Shown: positions 11,448 to 22,455 of the stretch, in pieces
Position numbering within the stretch: position 1 is the first letter of the stretch
Layout of the letters: each line of letters begins with the position of its first letter
Source: Gammaproteobacteria bacterium
GTDB lineage: Bacteria; Pseudomonadota; Gammaproteobacteria; Xanthomonadales; Marinicellaceae
Assembly (NCBI GenBank): GCA_024280395.1
Contig: JAJRQG010000104.1
Span: 1-64,000 of the forward strand
Direction: 5' to 3'
DNA: 64,000 nt
Program-made: the position numbers and the translations under genes
Notes under the pieces: generated by a model
Databases searched by the model: none
What the model was told of the DNA's origin: nothing
The model's input: the letters and a program-made list of their open reading frames with translations, nothing else

Positions 11448-11834
11448 ATGGCAAAACCACAGAAAACAAAGAAAAAAGTAAAAAGAACGGTTGTTGATGG
11501 AATCGCACACGTTCATGCTTCTTTTAATAATACAATTATCACATTAACAGACAGACAAGGAAATGCACTGGCTTGGGCTACTGCTGGTGGTGCTGGCTTT
11601 AGAGGTTCTCGAAAGAGTACACCTTTTGCTGCACAGGTTGCTGCAACCAATGCTGGTAAAATTGCACAAGATTTCGGACTTAAAAATCTAGAAGTGCGTA
11701 TAAAAGGACCAGGACCTGGCCGAGAATCTTCAGTTCGTGCATTGCACAGTCTAGGTTATAGAATTACAAATATTATAGATGTTACGCCAATACCACATAA
11801 TGGTTGCCGCCCATCTAAGAAAAGAAGAGTGTAA
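11448..11834 (+). CDS. rpsK: 30S ribosomal protein S11
   Basis: S11-like ([43 protein letters not shown]). Confidence 0.98.
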   Translation: MAKPQKTKKKVKRTVVDGIAHVHASFNNTIITLTDRQGNALAWATAGGAGFRGSRKSTPFAAQVAATNAGKIAQDFGLKNLEVRIKGPGPGRESSVRALHSLGYRITNIIDVTPIPHNGCRPSKKRRV

Positions 11835-11845
11835 GGAGTAATATT

Positions 11846-12475
11846 ATGGCTAGATATATTGGACCTACTTGCAAATTAGCAAGACGTGAAGGCACTGACT
11901 TGATGTTGAAATCACCAGCAAGAGCTGTTGAAACTAAATGTAAACTTGATCAAGTTCCTGGACAACATGGTGCAACTATGCGCCGTGGTAAGCCAACGGA
12001 CTATGCGTCACAGTTACGTGAAAAGCAAAAAGTTAGAAGAATTTATGGTGTTTTAGAAAAACAATTCAGAAACTATTATAAAAAAGCGGCTAAGCAAAAA
12101 GGCGCAACAGGTGAAAACTTATTAAAACTTCTTGAAACACGTTTGGATAATGTTGTTTATAGAATGGGTTATGCAGTTACTAGAAGTGAAGCAAGGCAAT
12201 TGGTATCACACAAGGCAATTGAAGTGAATGGCAAAACTTGTAATATCCCTTCTTTACAAATCCATGAAGGAGATGTTGTTTCAATACGTGAAAAAGCTAA
12301 AAAGCAATTGCGTATAAAAGAAGCATTGAGTTTATGGCAAGAAATGAGCTTATTCGCTGATTGGGTTTCAGTTGATGCGGGTAAAATGACAGGCACATTT
12401 AAAAATGTACCAACAAGAGAAGACTTACCAGCAGAGATTAATGAAAATCTAATTGTGGAATTGTATTCTAAATAA
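11846..12475 (+). CDS. rpsD: 30S ribosomal protein S4
   Basis: [19 protein letters not shown]... Confidence 0.98.
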   Translation: MARYIGPTCKLARREGTDLMLKSPARAVETKCKLDQVPGQHGATMRRGKPTDYASQLREKQKVRRIYGVLEKQFRNYYKKAAKQKGATGENLLKLLETRLDNVVYRMGYAVTRSEARQLVSHKAIEVNGKTCNIPSLQIHEGDVVSIREKAKKQLRIKEALSLWQEMSLFADWVSVDAGKMTGTFKNVPTREDLPAEINENLIVELYSK

Positions 12476-12496
12476 ATAACTAACGAGGAATTTCTT

Positions 12497-13501
12497 ATGT
12501 CAGATATTTTGGCAAAATTACTGCGTCCAAGAGTGGTATCAGTAAAAGAAGAATCAGCAAATAAAGCGGAAATTGTAATCGAACCATTGGAAAGAGGTTT
12601 CGGTCATACACTGGGTAATTCATTTAGAAGACTTTTGTTATCTTCAATTCCAGGTTATGCCATTACAAATATCCAAATTGATGGTGTTTCACACGAATTT
12701 TCAACCATAGAGAACGTAAAGGAAGATGTTGTTGAAATATTACTAAATCTTAAAGGAGTCGCGATTTCTGTTGAAGGTCGCGAAGAAGAAGAATTTGAAA
12801 TATCATTGTCTAAAAGTGGCGCAGGTGTCGTAACTGCTGGCGATCTTCAAATGTCTGATGGCATGAGTGTCGCTAATCCTGACCATGTGATTTGTCACTT
12901 GTCAGGCAAAGGTTCAATTAATATGACTATGCTTGTTAAAGAAGGTATAGGTTATGAGCCAGCCAATAAGAACTTGAAAGATGAAGAGTCACGTTCAATT
13001 GGATCCCTGGTACTAGATGCCAGTTATTGTCCTGTTAAACGCGTTTCTTATGAAGTTGAAAATGCACGAGTAGAACAAAGAACTAACTTAGATAAGTTGA
13101 TTCTTAGCATTGACACTGATGGCTCAATTACTGCTGAAAAAGCAATACAAATGGCCGCAAGGATTTTAATTGAACAAATGGCTGTATTTGTTGATTTTGA
13201 AATGTCTGCTCCATTAGAAGAAGAATCAGAAGAAGAGAAGTTGAATCCAATTTTACTTAAGCCAATTGATGAGCTTGAGCTAACAGTTAGGTCAGCTAAC
13301 TGCTTAAAGGCAGAAAATATACAATATATTGGTGATTTAATCCAAAGAACGGAAGTTGACTTGTTGAAAACTCCTAACTTAGGTAAAAAATCATTGAATG
13401 AAATAAAAGCCGTTCTTGCAGAAATGGGTTTGAATTTTGGTGTTCGCATAGACAACTGGCCACCAGCTTCAATTCGCACTGTAGAACGTTTACTAGGATA
13501 A
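12497..13501 (+). CDS. rpoA: DNA-directed RNA polymerase subunit alpha
   Basis: RpoA N-terminal and alpha-CTD ([25 protein letters not shown]) sequences. Confidence 0.98.
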   Translation: MSDILAKLLRPRVVSVKEESANKAEIVIEPLERGFGHTLGNSFRRLLLSSIPGYAITNIQIDGVSHEFSTIENVKEDVVEILLNLKGVAISVEGREEEEFEISLSKSGAGVVTAGDLQMSDGMSVANPDHVICHLSGKGSINMTMLVKEGIGYEPANKNLKDEESRSIGSLVLDASYCPVKRVSYEVENARVEQRTNLDKLILSIDTDGSITAEKAIQMAARILIEQMAVFVDFEMSAPLEEESEEEKLNPILLKPIDELELTVRSANCLKAENIQYIGDLIQRTEVDLLKTPNLGKKSLNEIKAVLAEMGLNFGVRIDNWPPASIRTVERLLG

Positions 13502-13514
13502 TAGGTGAAATAAA

Positions 13515-13904
13515 ATGCGTCATAGAAAATCAGGTCGTCAACTTAATAGAAACAGTTCACATCGTAAAGCGATGTTTCGTAATATGGCTGCTTCTTTATT
13601 TGAACATGAATTAATCAGAACTACTTTACCTAAAGCAAAAGAACTGCGTATGGTTGCTGAACCTTTAATCACTATTGCGAAAACAGACAGTGTTGCAAAC
13701 AGAAGATTAGCTGCATCTAGATTGCCTAGTGAACGAAAGGACGTGGTTAAAAAACTATTTGAAAAATTAGGTACAAGATACTCAGACCGTCCAGGTGGGT
13801 ACTTGAGAATATTAAAGTGTGGTTACCGCACTGGTGACAATGCACCTATGGCCTATGTTGAATTGGTAGATAGACCAAGACCAACAGCTTCAACTGAAGA
13901 TTAA
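13515..13904 (+). CDS. rplQ: 50S ribosomal protein L17
   Basis: [24 protein letters not shown]... Confidence 0.98.
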   Translation: MRHRKSGRQLNRNSSHRKAMFRNMAASLFEHELIRTTLPKAKELRMVAEPLITIAKTDSVANRRLAASRLPSERKDVVKKLFEKLGTRYSDRPGGYLRILKCGYRTGDNAPMAYVELVDRPRPTASTED

Positions 13905-13924
13905 ATTCAGTTTGAAATGATTTT

Positions 13925-13953
13925 AAAAAACCCAGTTTTTCTGGGTTTTTTTT
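13925..13953 (+). terminator. Intrinsic terminator of the alpha operon
   Basis: AAAAAACCCAG-TTTTT-CTGGGTTTTTTTT hairpin plus T tract right after rplQ. Confidence 0.9.
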
Positions 13954-14096
13954 CGCATCAAATTTGTTGAACATGAGTAAACTTATGAGAATTTGGGATT
14001 TTTGAAATAATTTAATTAAAAATCATAAAATTAGTCGTATAAATAAATACTGCCGTTACAATTCATCATTCGTATTAACAATGTAAGTTTTTCAAT

Positions 14097-14591
14097 ATGT
14101 ATGTAAAATCATTAAGACTGTATAGTTTTCTTCCTGTATTGGCCACAGTGTCAATGTTGGCTTACGCCTATTATGTACAATATGTAGATTATCTCGACCC
14201 ATGTCCTCTTTGTTTGGTTCAACGTTTGGTCATATTAATTATCGGAATACTTTTCTTATTGACTTTTATTTACCCTCCACAATACATATTTAGAAAAGTA
14301 TTTGCTGTGTTGATTACTTTAACATCAATTGTGGGTGTATTGGTCTCAGCAAATCATGTTCGTTTACAGCACTTACCAGCAGATGAAGTACCAGCATGCG
14401 GACCTGGATTATCTTATATGTTGGATACTCTGCCATTGGGAGAAGTATTTAAAAATCTTTTTACAGGATCTGGAGAATGCGCTGAAATTACTTGGCGATT
14501 TCTTGGTCTTAGTATGCCTACATGGACATTAATTACTTTTGTGGGATTTATTATCTATACACTAATTTGGACGAAACTAAAAAAATCATGA
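14097..14591 (+). CDS. dsbB: Disulfide bond formation protein B
   Basis: Four-TM-type protein with DPCPLCLVQR motif. Confidence 0.9.
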   Translation: MYVKSLRLYSFLPVLATVSMLAYAYYVQYVDYLDPCPLCLVQRLVILIIGILFLLTFIYPPQYIFRKVFAVLITLTSIVGVLVSANHVRLQHLPADEVPACGPGLSYMLDTLPLGEVFKNLFTGSGECAEITWRFLGLSMPTWTLITFVGFIIYTLIWTKLKKS

Positions 14592-15934
14592 ATACAATAA
14601 ATAAACAATGGTCTCCAGAAAGCTGGAAACTTAAAACTGTAAGACAACAAGCGACTTATCCAAATAAAGTTGCATTGGATAAGGCAATTAATAAATTGTC
14701 GAATATGCCACCATTGGTCACTTCATGGGAAATTTTTAAATTAAAAGAAAAATTAGCAGAAGTGCAAAATGGCAAAAGGTTTTTAATTCAAGGTGGAGAT
14801 TGTGCAGAAAGTTTTGATGACTGTAACTCACCTATAATTTCAAATCGCATTAAAGTCTTGTTACAAATGAGTTTAGTTTTGATTCATGGTTTGAAATTGC
14901 CGATTGTACGAATTGGAAGATTTGCTGGCCAATATGCTAAACCTCGCTCAGCTGATCTTGAAACCAAAGATGGTGTCTCTTTGCCTTCTTATCGTGGAGA
15001 TTTGGTCAACAAAATTGCCTTTGATGAAAAGTCACGAGTACCTGACCCTTCACGCATGTTAGTCGGACATGCCTCTTCAGCCATGACCTTGAACTTTGTA
15101 AGAGCACTAATAGATGGCGGCTTTGCGGATATAAGACACCCTGAGTATTGGAACTTAGCTTGGTTGGAGCATTCTGGTGATTCGACTGAATACCAAGATA
15201 TGATGAAAAAAATCAGTGAATCTATAGGATTTGCAGAAATCTTGGCAGGCCGTCGATTGGGCAATTTATCACGTGTTGATTTTTATTCATCTCATGAAGC
15301 CTTACACTTACATTATGAACAAGCGTTAACTCGAGAAGTTCCTCGACAAGATGGGTTCTTTAATTTGGGAACGCATTTTCCATGGATTGGTTTGAGGACC
15401 AATCAATTAGACAGTGCTCATGTTGAGTTGTTAAGAGGCGTTAATAACCCGATTGGCATAAAGGTGGGTAAAGAAACAACTAAAGATCATTTGCTTGGTT
15501 TAATCGAAGCATTGAATCCAAGCAATGAAGAAGGTAAGATTACTTTGATTCATCGATTTGGTGCCGACAACATTGAAGCGAACCTTCCAAGGTTAATTAA
15601 GATCTTACAAGAAGAAGGTTATGGTGCAGTTTGGTGTTGTGATCCTATGCATGGAAATACCGAAAGTACATCTAATGGTTATAAAACGCGTAAATTTAAC
15701 AATATCAAACGTGAAGTAGAATTAGCGATGGAAATTCATAAGTCGGAAAATTCATACCTTGGTGGAGTTCATCTTGAATTGACAGGTGAAAATGTGACAG
15801 AATGTTTGGGCGGTGCGCGTGAGTTAAATGAGAAAGATTTAGAACGTGCTTATAAAACACAAGTAGATCCAAGGTTAAATTATGAGCAATCGTTAGAGAT
15901 GGCGATGGCAATCGTATCAAAATACAATCAGTAA
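14588..15934 (+). CDS. Class II 3-deoxy-7-phosphoheptulonate (DAHP) synthase
   Basis: WSPESWK...QGGDCAESFDDC...RIGRFAGQYAKPRS...CDPMHGNT, class II (plant-type) DAHP synthase; ATGA overlap with dsbB. Confidence 0.95.
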   Translation: MNTINKQWSPESWKLKTVRQQATYPNKVALDKAINKLSNMPPLVTSWEIFKLKEKLAEVQNGKRFLIQGGDCAESFDDCNSPIISNRIKVLLQMSLVLIHGLKLPIVRIGRFAGQYAKPRSADLETKDGVSLPSYRGDLVNKIAFDEKSRVPDPSRMLVGHASSAMTLNFVRALIDGGFADIRHPEYWNLAWLEHSGDSTEYQDMMKKISESIGFAEILAGRRLGNLSRVDFYSSHEALHLHYEQALTREVPRQDGFFNLGTHFPWIGLRTNQLDSAHVELLRGVNNPIGIKVGKETTKDHLLGLIEALNPSNEEGKITLIHRFGADNIEANLPRLIKILQEEGYGAVWCCDPMHGNTESTSNGYKTRKFNNIKREVELAMEIHKSENSYLGGVHLELTGENVTECLGGARELNEKDLERAYKTQVDPRLNYEQSLEMAMAIVSKYNQ

Positions 15935-15964
15935 CACTTGACTATTTCTACAAGGGGGTAAGTA

Positions 15965-17212
15965 ATGTCAAATATATCGGTACATTCAGAAATTGGTAAG
16001 CTAAATACTGTCATTATCCATCAACCAGGCAATGAGATGGAAAATATGACGCCAGCTACAGCACAGGAAGTGTTGTATGATGACATCTTAAATTTAGACT
16101 TGGCTTTAGAAGAACATCGTCAATTAACTGGAGTACTGCGCAGGATTGCAAAAGTGCATGAGTTTTCAGATTTGTTATGTGACGTATTAAAAGACGACAA
16201 AGTTAAATTGCAGGTATTAAAAGATGTTTGTAATTTATATGGACATCCTGAACTTATCGATGATTTGGCACAATTAGAACCTTGCGTGCTATCAGAACAA
16301 TTTTTTGCAGGTACATTGTTAGAGAAAAATACTTTAGAAAGATTTTTGAGTGATTCAAGACATGCTATTCCGCCTTTGCCTAATGCTTTTTTTACCCGCG
16401 ATGCAGTCATGTGCGTGTATGAAAATATCATTATTGGCTCTATGGCTCATAAAGTTAGACTGACTGAAGCTTTATTGTTGAGATATATATTTAGTCATCA
16501 TCCAGCCCTAGGCGTTAATAATTTTTATCACGATGGCACCAGAAAGCAAGTAGAAGAAGTCACGGTTGAAGGTGGTGATATCTTGGTTATAAAAGAGAAT
16601 TTATTAATAGTAGGCTTCAGCGAAAGAACTTCTGCAAAAGCCATTGATACTCTTGCAAAAGAAATGTCCAGAGACAAAGAAAATCTAGATATTATCGTAG
16701 TAGGTTTGCCTAAAATTAGAGCAACTATTCATTTAGATATGATTTTTACCATGTTAGATGTGGATAAATTCATGGTATTTCCACCTTTGATCACAGGACC
16801 AAATAAGTGCAAAGCCTATCACATGCAATGCAGCAATGGTAGTATCGTATCAATCACTGAATATTCAGGCTTGCCGAAAGCCATGCGTTCATTGGGTCTT
16901 GAGGCCACTTTTATCAATTGTGGTGGAGATAAACCTTTTGCTCAAGAAAGAGAGCAGTGGACCAGTGGAGCAAATTTTTTCACCTTTGCTCCTGGCCAAA
17001 TTATCGGTTATACCCATAACAAGGAAACGTTTAACGCTCTAGATAAAGCAGGTTTCGAAATAATTACAGCCAATGATATTATTACAGATAAGAAAACCAT
17101 TGATAATGGCCGTTTGATTGCTGTTGCTATGGATGGAGCGGAATTGAGTCGTGGCGGCGGTGGCTGTCGCTGTATGACAATGCCTGTACATCGAGATAAA
17201 GTGAACTGGTAG
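15965..17212 (+). CDS. arcA: Arginine deiminase
   Basis: SEIGKLNTVIIHQPG N-terminus and GGGCRCMTMPVHRD C-terminus. Confidence 0.92.
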   Translation: MSNISVHSEIGKLNTVIIHQPGNEMENMTPATAQEVLYDDILNLDLALEEHRQLTGVLRRIAKVHEFSDLLCDVLKDDKVKLQVLKDVCNLYGHPELIDDLAQLEPCVLSEQFFAGTLLEKNTLERFLSDSRHAIPPLPNAFFTRDAVMCVYENIIIGSMAHKVRLTEALLLRYIFSHHPALGVNNFYHDGTRKQVEEVTVEGGDILVIKENLLIVGFSERTSAKAIDTLAKEMSRDKENLDIIVVGLPKIRATIHLDMIFTMLDVDKFMVFPPLITGPNKCKAYHMQCSNGSIVSITEYSGLPKAMRSLGLEATFINCGGDKPFAQEREQWTSGANFFTFAPGQIIGYTHNKETFNALDKAGFEIITANDIITDKKTIDNGRLIAVAMDGAELSRGGGGCRCMTMPVHRDKVNW

Positions 17213-17262
17213 ACAAAATTAAAATCAATAATCGGATAGAATTTGAAATTAAAAATCTGTGA

Positions 17263-18174
17263 ATGAATAATCCAAAATCTAATACAAGTGACACCATTCA
17301 ACTGAACATTTTTGTCTTGGTTGTATTTAGTACAGTTGTATTGCTGTTTATTAATTTCTTCTTTTATAATTTCAAAGATAAATTCAACCTCTTTGAATTT
17401 TTTTCTGATTTATTTTTGTTGTTAACAACATTCTATTTGATCTACATTACACACAAGAACAGTACGGTTAGAAGTGGTTTTTATTACTATACTTCTATTG
17501 GATTTTCTTTTGTTTTTTTTAGTTTGTTGGTCCTTACATTGAACAATATATTTGTTTACCCTAAGTTAGTCGTAGACTTGTCGGTCAAATCATTGTTTTT
17601 ACTTGGCTATAGTTTGTTGGCTATTGGAGTGACCAAATGGATTCATTACAACGAATCAAAAAGAAAAGAATTAAGCTTGCAAGCCAATACTGATGAACTA
17701 ACAGGATTGTTGAATCGAAGATCATTCACTAACTATATTAAATTTGAATTTTTCAACTCTCAAAGAAGCGCGACACTGTTTTCATTGATTATTATTGATG
17801 TTGATTTTTTTAAGCGAGTCAATGATGAACATGGGCACTTGGTTGGAGATGAAGTGTTAATAAAACTGGCTCATATTTTGAAAACCGGTTTTAGAAGGTC
17901 AGATAAAGTATCCAGATGGGGTGGAGAAGAATTTGCTATTTTGTTGCCAGATACCAATTTAGAAAATGCCATCAATGTTGCTAATAAATTGAGATTAAAA
18001 GTTGCTGAACAAACGTTTATATTATCTACTATTGAGATAAACCTTACAATTAGTGCAGGAGTATCAGAATCTTTAACTACGGATACTGATGTTGATGATA
18101 TAATCAAACGAGCAGATGAGGCATTGTATCTTGCAAAAAAATCCAGGAACTCAGTGCGCTCTATAAAATCTTAA
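17263..18174 (+). CDS. Membrane-anchored GGDEF diguanylate cyclase
   Basis: N-terminal hydrophobic helices followed by DELTGLLNRRSF and RWGGEEFAILLP. Confidence 0.92.
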   Translation: MNNPKSNTSDTIQLNIFVLVVFSTVVLLFINFFFYNFKDKFNLFEFFSDLFLLLTTFYLIYITHKNSTVRSGFYYYTSIGFSFVFFSLLVLTLNNIFVYPKLVVDLSVKSLFLLGYSLLAIGVTKWIHYNESKRKELSLQANTDELTGLLNRRSFTNYIKFEFFNSQRSATLFSLIIIDVDFFKRVNDEHGHLVGDEVLIKLAHILKTGFRRSDKVSRWGGEEFAILLPDTNLENAINVANKLRLKVAEQTFILSTIEINLTISAGVSESLTTDTDVDDIIKRADEALYLAKKSRNSVRSIKS

Positions 18175-18260
18175 TAGCATAGAGACCTTTACATAACCTT
18201 TAGAATGAGTTGTGCAAGTGTCCTAACTTACAATTCAACTTAAATATACTCTTAAAAAAC

Positions 18261-20129
18261 ATGGCAATACTTTCCTTAATAAATGTCTCGTTAGATTTTG
18301 GTGCAGAACCACTTTTAGACGAAATCAACTTTTCCATCAACAAAGGACAAAAAATTTGTCTAATTGGCAGAAACGGTGAAGGAAAATCGTCCCTAATGAA
18401 ATTACTCACCGGTGATTTACCTCTAGAACATGGTGAGATTCGAAGACATGGATCGGCCAAAGTAGGAATGATGGAACAAAATGTCCCTACCAATAAGGAC
18501 AACGATGACATTTATACATTGGTTGCAAAAGCGTTAGGTAGCGCTGGTCAAGACATCATTGCTTATCATCATGCACTAAACAATGATCTTGATACCATAG
18601 ATGCCATTGGTGAGCGCATTACAGAGAGTGATTCATGGACATTACTCAACACCATTGAAACAGTGATTTCCCAATTAAATTTAGACAAGGATCAAACCTT
18701 CAACGAATTGTCCGGAGGAGTTAAGAGGCGAGTAGTACTGGCGCGGGCCTTGGTTCAAGAACCTGATCTATTGTTATTGGACGAACCAACAAACCATTTG
18801 GATATTGAAACCATTATTTGGTTAGAAAAATTTGTTCGGGGCTTAAATATAGCGGTACTATTTATTACCCATGATAGGGCTTTTTTAAAGAATATTGCAA
18901 CAGGTATTTTAGAACTAGATCGTGGAAAAATTCATTACTATGACTGTGACTACAATACATATTTGGTCAGAAAAGATGCACGCTTGGACGCTGAAGACAG
19001 AGAAAATAAACTGTTTGATAAAAACCTAGCCAAAGAAGAAGTTTGGATACGCCAGGGCATCAAAGCACGAAGAACGCGCAATGAAGGACGTGTTAGAGAA
19101 CTAAAGAAGCTTAGAATTGTTCGTAGCCAAAGACGTGTACAAAGCGAATCGGCACAAGTTCAAATAAACATAGCAGAGAAATCGGGCAAAAAAGTCATTA
19201 CTGCAGAGAATATCAGTTTCGGTTGGGGCGAAGGCGATTCTAAAAAAATCTTGTTTGAAAAATTTTCAACCAAAATACGCCGTGGAGACAAAATTGGTAT
19301 CATCGGTAAAAATGGCGTAGGAAAGACAACACTGGTGAACATGTTATTGGGTGAGTTAGAGCCATTAACAGGTACTGTAAAACATGGTGTGGGTTTAGAA
19401 ATAGCCTATTTTGATCAGTTAAAAGGCAATTTGAATTTAGAAGACACTGTAGCCAATAACTTAAACCAAGGCACAGATGAAATAGTCATCAATGGTCAGC
19501 CAACACATGTGATTTCATATTTGCAAAAATTCTTATTCAGACCCGATAAAATTCGCGCACCAGCCAAAGTATTATCAGGTGGAGAGCGTTCGCGTTTGCT
19601 ACTCGCAAGATTGTTTGCACGTCCAGCAAACGTATTGGTTTTAGATGAGCCGACCAATGATTTGGATATGGAAACCTTGGATTTATTACAAGAGCAACTG
19701 TATGAATTTCCAGGAACTGTTTTATTGATTAGTCATGACAGAGATTTTATCGATCAAATAGCTACCCAAACCTATGTGTTTGAGGGCAATGGTCATGTTC
19801 AGGAATATGTGGGTGGCTATCAAGATTATTTATTACAAAGACCTGATATTGAACAAGTCAAAGTAGTAAAAGAAAAAAAAGGCAAGCCCAGTAATCAGTC
19901 AACCACTACTTCTAAAAAGTTATCATTCAAAGATCAATTTGAGTTAGATAATCTTCCCAAAGAAATAGACAAGCTAGAAACTCAACTGGAAGAATTAAAC
20001 AATACCATGGCAGAAGCTGACTTCTATCAAAAAGATGCGCATACAGTAAAGCAAACTACTCAAAAGCAACAGAAAATATCTGCTGAATTGAAAGCAAAAT
20101 ACTCCAGATGGGATGAGTTAGAAGCTTGA
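18261..20129 (+). CDS. uup: ABC-F family ATP-binding protein, Uup type
   Basis: Two ABC domains (GRNGEGKSS, LSGGVKRR, LDEPTNHLDIETI; GKNGVGKTT, LSGGERSRLLLARL) and a C-terminal charged coiled-coil extension. Confidence 0.9.
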   Translation: MAILSLINVSLDFGAEPLLDEINFSINKGQKICLIGRNGEGKSSLMKLLTGDLPLEHGEIRRHGSAKVGMMEQNVPTNKDNDDIYTLVAKALGSAGQDIIAYHHALNNDLDTIDAIGERITESDSWTLLNTIETVISQLNLDKDQTFNELSGGVKRRVVLARALVQEPDLLLLDEPTNHLDIETIIWLEKFVRGLNIAVLFITHDRAFLKNIATGILELDRGKIHYYDCDYNTYLVRKDARLDAEDRENKLFDKNLAKEEVWIRQGIKARRTRNEGRVRELKKLRIVRSQRRVQSESAQVQINIAEKSGKKVITAENISFGWGEGDSKKILFEKFSTKIRRGDKIGIIGKNGVGKTTLVNMLLGELEPLTGTVKHGVGLEIAYFDQLKGNLNLEDTVANNLNQGTDEIVINGQPTHVISYLQKFLFRPDKIRAPAKVLSGGERSRLLLARLFARPANVLVLDEPTNDLDMETLDLLQEQLYEFPGTVLLISHDRDFIDQIATQTYVFEGNGHVQEYVGGYQDYLLQRPDIEQVKVVKEKKGKPSNQSTTTSKKLSFKDQFELDNLPKEIDKLETQLEELNNTMAEADFYQKDAHTVKQTTQKQQKISAELKAKYSRWDELEA

Positions 20130-20215
20130 CATACCTCTGTAGGAGCACGATTTATCGTTAATATAAAGATGTAAATAGATGGTTGTCTTTATGTGAGTTG
20201 ATGTGGGATAAGCTC

Positions 20216-21175
20216 CTAGGTGCTTGTCCGGGAATAGCAAGAAAATTGTTGTCTATACTGAGTTGGTGAGAGTTTTAAGTGTTTCCTGAAATTGTGCCTT
20301 AATGTTTCTGGTTTTTCAAAACCTGAATTATAGGCAACCATATCAATTGAGTCATTGGTTTGTTCCAACAATCGTTTGGCTAAATTCAAGCGTTGTTGGT
20401 TTAACCACTCTTTTGGACTCATATTAAGCGACGTCCTAAATTTGCGATCAAAAGTTCGGCGTGACGTATTAGCCTTACTTGCCATGATGTTAATATCAAT
20501 TTTATTGGACAGTTGCGATAACGCCCAGTCAAGAGTCGCAGCAAATTGATTGGGCTTTTCTATAATCGGCGTTTCTACATATTGTGATTGACCACCATTT
20601 CGCTGGGCTGCTAAAACCATTCTTCTAGCTGATTGATTGGCAATTTCATACCCAAAATCATCACGAATCACTTCTAAACACAAATCTATTGCAGAGGAAC
20701 TGCCTGCGGAACAGCCTACCTTTCCATCGTATTGGTACAAGACATCTTGTTTGTATTGAATATGTGGGAAACTCTTTTCAAATACATCTGCATATAACCA
20801 ATGTGTAGTTGCTGGCCGACTATCAAGTAAGCCTAGTTCTGCCAGTACAAAGGCTCCAGTACACAAAGAAATAACTCTACCGTTACGACTATATACATCC
20901 AATATCGCATTAGACATGTTTGGTTTTAATTTTAATTTACTAAAAGACCAACTGGGGATAATGACCATGTTATAGCTATCAAGATTTTCAACATGCTTTA
21001 CTTCAATATTTACATTTGATTGGCCATTGATTTTTAAGGGAGACTTGTAAAAACTAACAACATCGGTTTGGTACCAATCATCTATTTCCGGACGCTTGCT
21101 ACCAAATAAATCTGTGGCGCAAGCAAGTTCAAATAATGACAAATTTGGTGATACAAGTATTGCTACTTTTTTCAT
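20216..21175 (-). CDS. GlxA-family transcriptional regulator (DJ-1/PfpI-like domain plus AraC HTH)
   Basis: MKKVAILVSPNLSLFELACATDLFG..., LCTGAFVLAELGLLDSRPATTHW, AraC-type C-terminus. Confidence 0.9.
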   Translation of the reverse strand: MKKVAILVSPNLSLFELACATDLFGSKRPEIDDWYQTDVVSFYKSPLKINGQSNVNIEVKHVENLDSYNMVIIPSWSFSKLKLKPNMSNAILDVYSRNGRVISLCTGAFVLAELGLLDSRPATTHWLYADVFEKSFPHIQYKQDVLYQYDGKVGCSAGSSSAIDLCLEVIRDDFGYEIANQSARRMVLAAQRNGGQSQYVETPIIEKPNQFAATLDWALSQLSNKIDINIMASKANTSRRTFDRKFRTSLNMSPKEWLNQQRLNLAKRLLEQTNDSIDMVAYNSGFEKPETLRHNFRKHLKLSPTQYRQQFSCYSRTST

Positions 21176-21347
21176 AAAGTATAAATTTTTAAAATTGGCT
21201 GAATATTAACGCATATTGTCTGTAAAGACAATTTTATAATTAAATCAAATCATCATAATGAAGCATGTGTATTTTTACAACTTATTGACAGTTACAAAAG
21301 TTGTGTAAATATTTCACTTATATTTAATTAATTATTAGGAGAATAAA

Positions 21348-21974
21348 ATGATTGCAACAGAAACCCTATTGTTATTCCTTGCGACAACATTTGTCGTTGT
21401 CCTTTCACCAGGCCCAGCAGCGATAGCTGTAACAGCCGAAGCTGCGTCTAACGGGTTCAAAAGATCAACTTGGGTTATACTTGGTATAGCAACAGCGAAT
21501 ATTGTCTTTTTTGTTTTATCTGCTACGGGCATAGCCGCGCTAATAATAGCTTCTCATACCATTTTCACAGCAATAAAATGGGTAGGAGTCTTATATCTCC
21601 TCTATCTTGGACTCGGTGCGATTTTTAGTGAATCAGGCCCTATAAAAATCAAGCCTTCAAACATAGAAAAGGGTAAGCCACATAAAGTGTTTTTAAGAGG
21701 CTTTATTTTGGAAATATCTAATCCCAAAGCACTAATATATTTTTCGGCATTACTGCCACAATTTATCAATATATCTAATCCCCTAGTTCCCCAACTTGTC
21801 ATATTATGTGCAATAACAATTTTCATCGATTTTTTTTGTTACTCTCTTTATGGTTACCTTGGCTTTAAATCTGTTAATGTGGGAATTAAACCAATGGTAA
21901 TTAAAATAATTAATCGTACAGCTGGTAGTATGTTAATCTTTGCAGCATTTAAAATGGCAACAGTAGAACGGTAA
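21348..21974 (+). CDS. LysE family translocator
   Basis: Approx. 200-aa membrane protein with LSPGPAAIAVTAEAASNGFK. Confidence 0.9.
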   Translation: MIATETLLLFLATTFVVVLSPGPAAIAVTAEAASNGFKRSTWVILGIATANIVFFVLSATGIAALIIASHTIFTAIKWVGVLYLLYLGLGAIFSESGPIKIKPSNIEKGKPHKVFLRGFILEISNPKALIYFSALLPQFINISNPLVPQLVILCAITIFIDFFCYSLYGYLGFKSVNVGIKPMVIKIINRTAGSMLIFAAFKMATVER

Positions 21975-22089
21975 CAAAACCCATTTATGAAAGTCACTTG
22001 TGGAGGATTTGAAATCATCAGATGACATTAAAGTTCTAAGGTGCTAAGGTTGATAGTTATTTTAATCTAGATTAATAGAGGCATTTACA

Positions 22090-22455
22090 ATGAATAAACA
22101 AGCCATAAATCTAAAACACAAACTATCCATGATTAATGATCATTGGAAGCCTAGAGTTATTGCAGAGATGAATGATTACCAATTTAAATTGGTCAAAGTA
22201 AAAGGTGAGTTCGTTTGGCACAATCATCCTGATACCGATGAAACTTTTATCGTGATAGAAGGCAGCTTGGACATTGAATTTAGAGAGGGTAAAGTCACTC
22301 TAGAAAAGGGTGAAATGTATGTTGTACCTAATGGTGTTGAGCATAAGCCTGTTGCACATAAAGAATGCCAACTAATGGTGATTGAACCCAAAGGAGTTGT
22401 TAATACTGGAGATAAGGACAGTGAATTAACCGCTCAAAATGATGTGTGGATATGA
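22090..22455 (+). CDS. Cupin domain protein
   Basis: FVWHNHPDTDETFIVIEGSLDIEF...GEMYVVPNGVEHKPVA. Confidence 0.9.
   Translation: MNKQAINLKHKLSMINDHWKPRVIAEMNDYQFKLVKVKGEFVWHNHPDTDETFIVIEGSLDIEFREGKVTLEKGEMYVVPNGVEHKPVAHKECQLMVIEPKGVVNTGDKDSELTAQNDVWI

Noticed and set aside
15965-17212. Arginine deiminase pathway operon
   Set aside because: Only arcA is present; no arcB, arcC or arcD beside it
20140-20218. TAGGAGC...GCTCCTA inverted repeat near the uup/GlxA-like gene ends
   Set aside because: Resembles a fragment of a common TGTAGGAGC repeat, but arms are short and far apart; not enough support
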